Source of the DNA: Aphrophora alni
Lineage: Eukaryota > Arthropoda > Insecta > Hemiptera > Aphrophoridae
Assembly (NCBI GenBank): GCA_963513935.1
Contig: OY740769.1
Coordinates: 69,460,984 to 69,524,983, forward strand
Direction: 5' to 3'
Length of the DNA stretch: 64,000 nt
Shown: piece by piece, positions 57,429-64,000 of the stretch
Layout: each line of letters opens with the position of its first letter
Numbering within the stretch: the stretch's first letter is position 1
Notes under the pieces: model-generated
Told to the model about the DNA's origin: nothing
Seen by the model: only the letters and a program-made list of their open reading frames with translations
Database searches by the model: none
Translations under genes and position numbers: made by a program

Positions 57429-57850
57429 CATGTTTGAACATGTCAACATTCATACATATATTGTCATGATGTAGAGGTGACATCATTATAACATACGTAA
57501 TTCGTGTTGCCAATAGAATAGCGCGTCACTGGGGGGTGACGCTACAGATACGTAAAAAACGTCACTACACACATACGTAATTCGACGTCACCCAACATCA
57601 TTTACGTAATTCGCGTTGCCAATAGAATAGCGCGTCACTGGGGGGTGACGCTACAGATACGTAATTCGACGTCACCCGATGACGTTTGGATGGCGGCGTC
57701 ACTATAGTGACGTATTGTGGTGATGACGTCACTATAGTGACGTTTGGTGGTGATGACGTCACTGTTATGACGTCAAAAATATGAGGGGGTGGTTGGGGGG
57801 TGGTAATTACAGAAAACTACCCCCGGCGGGCTTGGCAACTCTCTACTACT
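57429..57850 (-). repeat. Polinton right terminal inverted repeat (422 bp)
   Basis: Inverted copy of the left TIR with two substitutions and one fewer 109-bp unit. The reverse complement starts AGTAGTAGAGAG. It is directly upstream of the metalloproteinase start codon. Confidence 0.97.
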
Positions 57851-57856
57851 ATCACT
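57851..57856. repeat. Polinton target-site duplication, right (ATCACT)
   Basis: Exact match to 38828-38833. Confidence 0.95.
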
Positions 57857-57920
57857 CCACGACCTTTCAACATAACACAGAGGAGTATCAAAACTCAAAA
57901 GACTTTACGTAGCCCTAGAA
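57857..57920 (-). repeat. Right part of the split hairpin (MITE-like) repeat
   Basis: Reverse complement of 38721-38784 with two mismatches; it ends in ACGTAGCCCTAGAA. It is separated from its partner arm by the Polinton insertion. Confidence 0.88.
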
Positions 57921-57954
57921 ACGTTAATTACACAGATGAATAATTTATTTTTAA

Positions 57955-58330
57955 AATAATGTGGTCCGAAATCGACACTTGTGGAACACCTTCAATCTCA
58001 TGTCGCTACATTCTCCATTGATATCTGTCTTTTTCTAACTACTGCTCTTGCTTAATTTACCTGTAATATTTCTTTAACAACACTACTAATATCATAATTA
58101 TCAAGTCATCCTATATTATTTCATCGTTGACGGTGTCAAAGCTTCTATTATATCCAAAAATATACCACTGGCTCGGTCACCATTATTTTACACACTATTA
58201 TTAAATCGTAAAATTCTATCTTCTTTACTCAAAGTTTTGACCCATATTTCTTCTCTAAAAATTCTACTAGTTTTTATTTCATGACTTTTATTTCTATTTT
58301 AGAGAAGGTGTAAACCGAATAAATTTCTTT
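57955..58330 (-). pseudogene. Decayed non-LTR reverse transcriptase fragment
   Basis: Minus-strand translation across frames and stops shows LSKEDRIL-FNNSV, ASGIFLDI-EAFDTVND and, further on, GVPQVSISD. These correspond to three successive conserved blocks of LINE reverse transcriptases (the segment before motif A, the catalytic FLDxxKAFD motif, and GVPQGSxLGP). Several stops interrupt it, so it is dead. It abuts the hairpin repeat; the FADD block is not found on the left side of the Polinton. Confidence 0.7.
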
Positions 58331-59239
58331 ATAATGGCTGAAATTCATCGTAGGCTAGCTCATATAGATGGGAACAACTACGGCTTCTTTTAATTTTATG
58401 GAAAAATACTCATGCAAAAGTAAAATATGTTATGAAAATTGGAAATTTATATTTTCTAACAAAATTGTTTCAATAAAAATAACCGATTCCATCCATTTCA
58501 GTTAATTTAACATTTCTAGTTACAAATCGGCTTTGGCGCTAACTTCTGGATGTACATAAATTTGAAAACTTCTGATATAATTAATAGAATAAAACTTAAA
58601 CGCAAATAGTACGTTTATATATTCTTCAGTGAAGGACTAGTTACAATTACTAAACTATAATTAAACTTAGAAGTGTGCCAAAAGTTGTGACTGTTAGTGA
58701 CTGTATAGTGACTATTTGTGTTCACGTTTTATTCTATTAAGTTCATTATCTCACAAATCAATCTCAAAATTTATTTAAGTCGGAGATAAGTTAGAATGTT
58801 ATTATTGAAATTTAGGTTGTTAAAATAACCTGGTGTGGCTATATGAACGATGATAATATCTATAAATGTTAAACAATTAATTATTCTTATTCGTTACGTT
58901 TTTGTTACCGGTTATGAAGGCATTTCTCCCTTCCAATTTTAATATTATTTTAATCGTCATTGTCTGTCTACTAATGTTATTTAAGATTTTCTAATTCATC
59001 TTTAGAACTTGTGAGCACTCCTCAAAACTTTTGTGTAGTAGTCTATGTTTTCTTTTGTAATCGTATATCATTATATAATTTATTACTATAGGATTTAATT
59101 GTAGAGTTTTTAAAAGTGTTATTTCGTTGAGATCTTTTTAAATCAAATTTTGCTGGTAAAATTTAAATAAGGGTTGAGCTTGACTTGTGACATAATTTTA
59201 GATAGAATAAAACTCGAACACAAGTTTTCACAAAAATGA

Positions 59240-59287
59240 CGTTTACTTATTCAAACGCATTTCAACGACAAAGTCGTCATCCTCAGC
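59240..59287 (-). repeat. Possible Penelope-like terminus / degenerate hammerhead motif
   Basis: On the minus strand, CTGAGGA is followed by an ACGAC-TTT-GTCGT hairpin, then GAAA and a CGTTT...AAACG hairpin ending TC. The order mimics a hammerhead core and resembles sequence found at PLE ends. The flanking TG before stem II lacks a proper partner. No PLE coding sequence is nearby. Confidence 0.35.
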
Positions 59288-61517
59288 GATACAATAAATA
59301 AACTACAACTTTATTGATAGTAACGATACTCTTTTATTTATAATATCTAATCGAGATTTTGTAATGTTCCTATTAATTTTATGGAAAATCATTATCAATA
59401 CTTTTTCTAATAAACAGATATACATTTCACATATTTTTTTACTTTTTATTCAACGATAAAAATTGAGAAATATACGAACAATTAAAACACCATTTTCAAG
59501 TAGACTTATAAATATTTATATATTAGACTCATATTGTTTAAAACTATAGTTCAAACAGTTTAAACCATACATATATTTCATTTATCTTGTGTGTGTGGGG
59601 GGGGGGTGAGATAAAATGTAATGTTTGCATACTTGATGTTTATTTGCTAGAAATATAGTTTAAAACTTAATGTATGATTACTTAAGGTTTATTTGTTTAA
59701 AATATGATGGTGATATACTTAAAAATAATATTGTATCCTTTTATTATGTCTTTGTAAAAGTTTTCATTATGCCTCAAATCGATTTACATCTTTTGTCCTG
59801 TGTGAAGGAATTAATGACCACCTGTCATATTATTTCTTTTGACTATAGTCACCACCACATATTTTTCCTAACAAAATTGGTTACAAAATTCCTTTTTTAC
59901 AGGAATTGAAATAAATATAGTCGACAAGAGGTTCAAAGCAGATGATAAATTTGTAGGGTTTATCAAGTTGACACCTGCCATTTAATCACACAAGTTTAAT
60001 GGTGGTCTTACATAATATGTGATTTCATTTTATTGTAGAAACCTCATAATTGCAAGGGATACAAAATTGAATCTTTAAGAAATAAGTCGACAGACAGGGG
60101 AAATGTTTAGAATTGCTTTATTAAATTGCTTTAGTAACAAAAATTCGGATTTTTTGTTATTCGAATGTAAATAAGCGGACAGTTAAATGAGCTGGGTTAA
60201 AAAAAATAAAGTATTTGAAAAAATAGTTCCAATTTTTAATAAATATAAAGCAATAATTTTTAATAATGTAATTGCCAGAATTTAAAATTGTTTTGCAAAA
60301 ACTTCGTTTATGTTCTATTTGGGTTCACGATATCTCTTTGTGCAAATCCAAAATATCTAATTGGTAACCATTCTTTGATAATACGTAAGTTTTTTATTTA
60401 TTTTAATGGTTTTTGCACATATTTAACAATTATTTTTAATCCAAGTATATAATCCAGTTCCCTCCATTATCATTTCAATATAAAACTCACTAATAAATAT
60501 CTGTTCTACAAAGATGTGCTTCATTTATACAATGACAATAATAAAAACTTATTGAGCGTCTATTTTTAGTACACTCAAGACAGCTGACTGGTGTAATAAT
60601 TTTTATTTTTAGTAGTAATACACATCCTGCAAACATATCAGAGGATGGGGGGGGGGAGGTAGCAATATTTCTTAATCCTGTCAGAATAACAAACTATAAA
60701 ACAGTTATGACACAGTTTAATTTACAATCTTGGATAGATTGAATACAGTATCTCTAAAATAACCCTTTAAAGTGGATAAAAATTGATAAAATTGTACATT
60801 TAATCGGATAGATCACGGTATTATTTTTGTTAGATTGAACACAAAAGTAGAACATATTAATTATTCAAACAAAGGTGTAGTGAAATGCAGGATTGGTTTA
60901 TAGTTACTGTCTAATGGAGTTCAACAATGTGCATATGCGACCATTTTTTTTCACCTATAGTATTATATTACAGTTAAATGGTAATATGTGGAGCAACTAA
61001 TCCTGCAAGAATAAATGATACCTTCAGTAATTTTCTGATCATTAGGAGTTACAATTATTGAAAAGATTGGATTCATTATGAAATGGGATATTTTAACAGT
61101 TTATCCCTAAATCTTAAGCTAATTTCAGTTTTGATCCAATAATGAAAGATATATTGTTATGTAGGAATTTTGTGAAAGCGATCGGGAAATATCGTAATGG
61201 TAAACAATATTATTACTTAGGAATTCAATTGGAAATAATATGTATAAATATGATTGAGAAATTCTCAGAATTTTTTTTTTTTGTGAAATTGGCATGTGAA
61301 TAAAACTTTACTATTATTATGGTACTTCTAATTGCTCTCAAACTAACAAACGAACAAAATTGTATATCTGAAGTATAATTGATAAAAATATATACTGTCC
61401 AAGTTATTCAAAATGTAGTACCTCAAGAATGTAATTAAAGCCAACATAAGATTCATTTCACTATACAAATACATAATATTATAATGGATATTTTATGTAT
61501 TGATACGAACATTAAGA

Positions 61518-61521
<4 letters not shown>

Positions 61522-61571
<50 letters not shown>
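61522..61571. repeat. (AT)n microsatellite
   Basis: About 25 AT units. Confidence 0.95.
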
Positions 61572-61573
<2 letters not shown>

Positions 61574-63161
61574 ATAATTCCCATTATTTTAACCTAAAGC
61601 AACTTAATTTACACCGTTAGTAAAATTTCACACTGCTGAAACGATTTCAAAACAAACATAAAACCTGTCATCTTAAATATATAATATATAAAAGACTTTA
61701 CTGAAATAGTAAAATAACTTCTGCCTTTATTAATATTATTATAAGTCGGCTTTTGTCAAATTGTTTTATTTATAGTTTTTCCTCTCTAAATTAAAATTGT
61801 TATATATATATATAATCTTTAATGGTGTTTTTTATTAACGATGTTTGTTAGTTGCGGTGTATAAGTTAAAATACCCTTGTTCAATATATAGGAGTATAAA
61901 TAGGCCTATCTGGTCTTAAATATATACAGAAGGTTGTGTTTGTTTTACTATTATTGTATAGTTATACCTAATATTGTGGATTTTGTACATTCGTTTTATA
62001 TGATCCTACATGAAATATACGATAAATATATTTGATTTGAACACACTGGCAGCGAGCCGTTTAATTAACAGTACATAATATTTAGACTGTATAGTTATTT
62101 ATTACAAATTCCAGAAATTTTTAAGATGTGCTAATCATTGCAACTGAAATATATTTCAATATATTAGAAAATAAATTATAGTTGTTTTACATTGTACATT
62201 AAAATTAAATAAATTATCAATTTATTACTAAAATATTTACTTTCCTATCGATAACCAATGAGTGAATCGATTAAACCTACTTACTAAATGGTTACTTTTT
62301 TTACTATGAAACCATTAATATCCAATGATGTGAGGATTTGACATAGTTTCCTGCTTTATAGTACATTCGTGATGAAGAGAAATATTTCATGTACAAGTAG
62401 ACAACGGTTGAAACAAGATTGATTTATAAATTAATATTGTATTACTTCTACAATTTCCGTTGACGCCGTTAGAGAGAAGAGGGTTAAAGTGACGACACGA
62501 AAACCCCCTATAGTAGGACTAACACTAGTTATTTAGACGCCAGGAGTGTATATTCCAATTGTATAGCAATGCAGTAACACAACAAAAAAATATAATTATT
62601 TTAATTTCCAATTATAGGAAACACAAACAAATTGTCATCTCATTTATAGGCTACATACACGTAAGACAACTTAAAGTTATAAGCAAAACGTGCACTTGCA
62701 CAAAGCCTTTGAAATCAATAAAAATAGTAATTGCCTCTTCAAATCCGTATTCTAAAACACGTTCACAGATTAAAACTTTGTTTTATACGTTAGCTACAAC
62801 TAGGAAACTGTTAATTGTTAACAGATAAGGGAATATATCCCCCCACTGAAATATAAAAATTAGTGCAAATATTATTTTACTAGAATAACAAAGAATTGTT
62901 TTTAAAACAATTGCAATTATTTAGAGATTTGTATTGTAATCAATAATTAAATAAGGCAATGAATGAAAGTCACTGTATTTAAAAATTTAAAAAAGTATTA
63001 TGTATAAGTTATTTACATTAATTTGTCAACAACAGAATATACATATAAATGCATAGCGTTTATTCTAAATACCCTAAACTTATGAGTTTATTAGGCATTA
63101 GCCTGTTTCAACAAACGCATATAACATGGTGTGACGTGTTTGACATGTTGACGTGTTTGAC

Positions 63162-63302
63162 ATGTTTGACATTGTGTCTGCAGTCAATTGGCTAAAACAC
63201 ATAACAGAGTTTGACAAAGACCGTATAAAAAAAGCTAACAAAGCCGTTGATGAAATTGAACAAAGTGATGACAGAAGACCAATTTGTCAAAATGGAGATT
63301 AG
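63162..63302 (+). CDS. Possible small ORF or exon (46 codons)
   Basis: From the ATG at 63162 the frame has a charged, helix-like composition (VSAVNWLKHITEFDKDRIKK, then KAVDEIEQSDDRRP) unlike the AT-driven frames around it. TGTCTGCAG at 63174-63182 could be a splice acceptor, making this a terminal exon. It is preceded by imperfect TGACGTGTT/TGACATGTT repeats. No family recognised and it may be chance. Confidence 0.25.
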   Translation: MFDIVSAVNWLKHITEFDKDRIKKANKAVDEIEQSDDRRPICQNGD

Positions 63303-64000
63303 AAGATTACTTGAGGATGTTACGTGCAATCTTCGTGTTTATATGAAAAAGGTGTTTTCAAAAACTTTTTTTTTCACATTAGGAACATTTTCTCAGCAAC
63401 CGTGAAAGCAAATCTAATATATATCTTTTATTTGTTAGTTTATGTTATCATTTATCATTAACCACAGGTGTTTGAAGATATTCTCTTTTCAAGTCATTTA
63501 TATTATTTTTAAACATTATTAAATATTACATTTTTTAACGTAATTTTATAATGTTTTAAAATAAAATCTATTTGAGTAAATTGAAAAAAACTCTGTGTCT
63601 AATTTTACACACAAGTACACAGATTAAAGGTAAAAATATTTACTAAGCTATTCTGATATTTTAGATATAAATGTTCCTCGAACTTATCTAAATTAACATT
63701 GTTAAGATAGGTCTCCCGAACCCCTTTAGTACGATATAATATAAAAATTAGAGTTTATTTTCTAAATATGAACGACACTTTAACTCTGCCTCGCATTTTG
63801 TTGACAAAGCAAGTTGGCTGTCACTCCATATTGCTGACATTGTTTTATATAGAAACACTGCTTTAAGTGTTATTATTTTCTAAGTGTTTTGGAAAATTAA
63901 ATAATCCACGTAGATATTGAATGTCTTATGATAAAGAAGAATTAACGACAGTTTGCTTGATTATGATAATGTAAAGATATTTTATAGAACGATTCATACT
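63303..64000. other. AT-rich region to window end
   Basis: Nothing recognisable. Confidence 0.5.

Larger units (their letters stand above)
38834..57850. mobile_element. Complete Polinton/Maverick (polintovirus/adintovirus-like) element
   Basis: A 19,017-bp element with AGT...ACT ends, long terminal inverted repeats and a 6-bp ATCACT duplication. It encodes the full Polinton core: protein-primed DNA polymerase B, retroviral-type integrase, A32/FtsK-like packaging ATPase, adenain-like protease, minor and major jelly-roll capsid proteins. Extra genes are a DUF8207-like protein, a fibre-like protein, phospholipase A2, dUTPase, BIR, matrix metalloproteinase and unknowns. Left-half genes run rightward and right-half genes leftward. 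TIR divergence is only 2 substitutions over 422 bp, so the insertion looks recent. Known Polintons are self-synthesising transposons related to adenovirus-like viruses; virion formation here is inference. Confidence 0.97.
58331..63150. other. Gene-free AT-rich region right of the Polinton
   Basis: No supportable gene. Contents: a PLE-terminus-like motif near 59240-59287 (minus strand), G-rich homopolymers near 59599 and 60647, and an (AT)n tract at 61522-61571. Frames up to 89 codons show no domain. Confidence 0.5.

Noticed and set aside
62041..62060. TGGCAGCGAGCC, resembling a retroviral primer-binding site after a possible LTR
   Set aside because: No matching LTR boundaries, duplication or gag-pol frames are visible.
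1..64000. tRNA or rRNA genes
   Set aside because: I found no convincing tRNA or rRNA cores by eye; a covariance search was not possible.

Overview
This is an AT-rich stretch of an animal nuclear genome, probably arthropod. The metazoan call rests on a poly(A)-tailed jockey/CR1-like LINE, a Penelope-like element remnant, many (AT)n microsatellites, long gene-free DNA, and a matrix metalloproteinase carried as cargo. The arthropod assignment is inference. I recognise no host gene. A run of 200 N marks an assembly gap.

The centrepiece is a Polinton/Maverick (polintovirus/adintovirus-like) element at 38834-57850, 19,017 bp. Its ends read AGTAGT...ACTACT and it is bounded by a perfect 6-bp target-site duplication, ATCACT. 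The terminal inverted repeats differ at only 2 positions over the 422 bp they share. The left copy is 109 bp longer because it holds one more tandem unit. The element landed inside a 177-bp hairpin-type (MITE-like) repeat whose halves now lie about 19 kb apart.

The left half is transcribed rightwards: two unknown proteins, a broken tandem-BIR gene, the integrase, the packaging ATPase, a DUF8207-like protein, a fibre-like repeat protein, a parvovirus-type phospholipase A2, an adenain-like protease in a shifted frame, the minor capsid protein, a duplicated pair of small unknown genes, a tiny ORF and the major capsid protein. The right half is transcribed leftwards: matrix metalloproteinase at the right end, a protein with a BC-box/SOCS-box-like N-terminus, dUTPase, a lysine/serine-rich protein split between two frames, and the protein-primed DNA polymerase B. 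The two halves converge on closely spaced poly(A) signals near 49.11 kb.

All core replication, integration and morphogenesis genes are present, and most are open. Visible lesions are a stop codon in BIR1, a frame break at an A11 run between phospholipase and protease, and a frame break in the lysine/serine-rich gene. The leftward genes share a notable arrangement: an ATG-free, repeat-rich candidate leader exon ends in a strong 5' splice site, and polypyrimidine-CAG 3' splice sites sit 1-6 nt before the start codons of dUTPase, the lysine/serine-rich gene and PolB. This suggests one promoter feeding alternatively spliced early mRNAs.

The flanks (1-38.7 kb and 57.9-64 kb) are mostly unannotatable AT-rich DNA. 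They hold a Penelope-like GIY-YIG remnant followed by a hammerhead-ribozyme-like motif (about 8.5-9.3 kb), two diverged copies of an unnamed ~520-bp dispersed repeat (5.9 and 29.7 kb), a LINE 3' half (31.5-33.5 kb), a decayed reverse transcriptase fragment (57.96-58.33 kb) and simple repeats.
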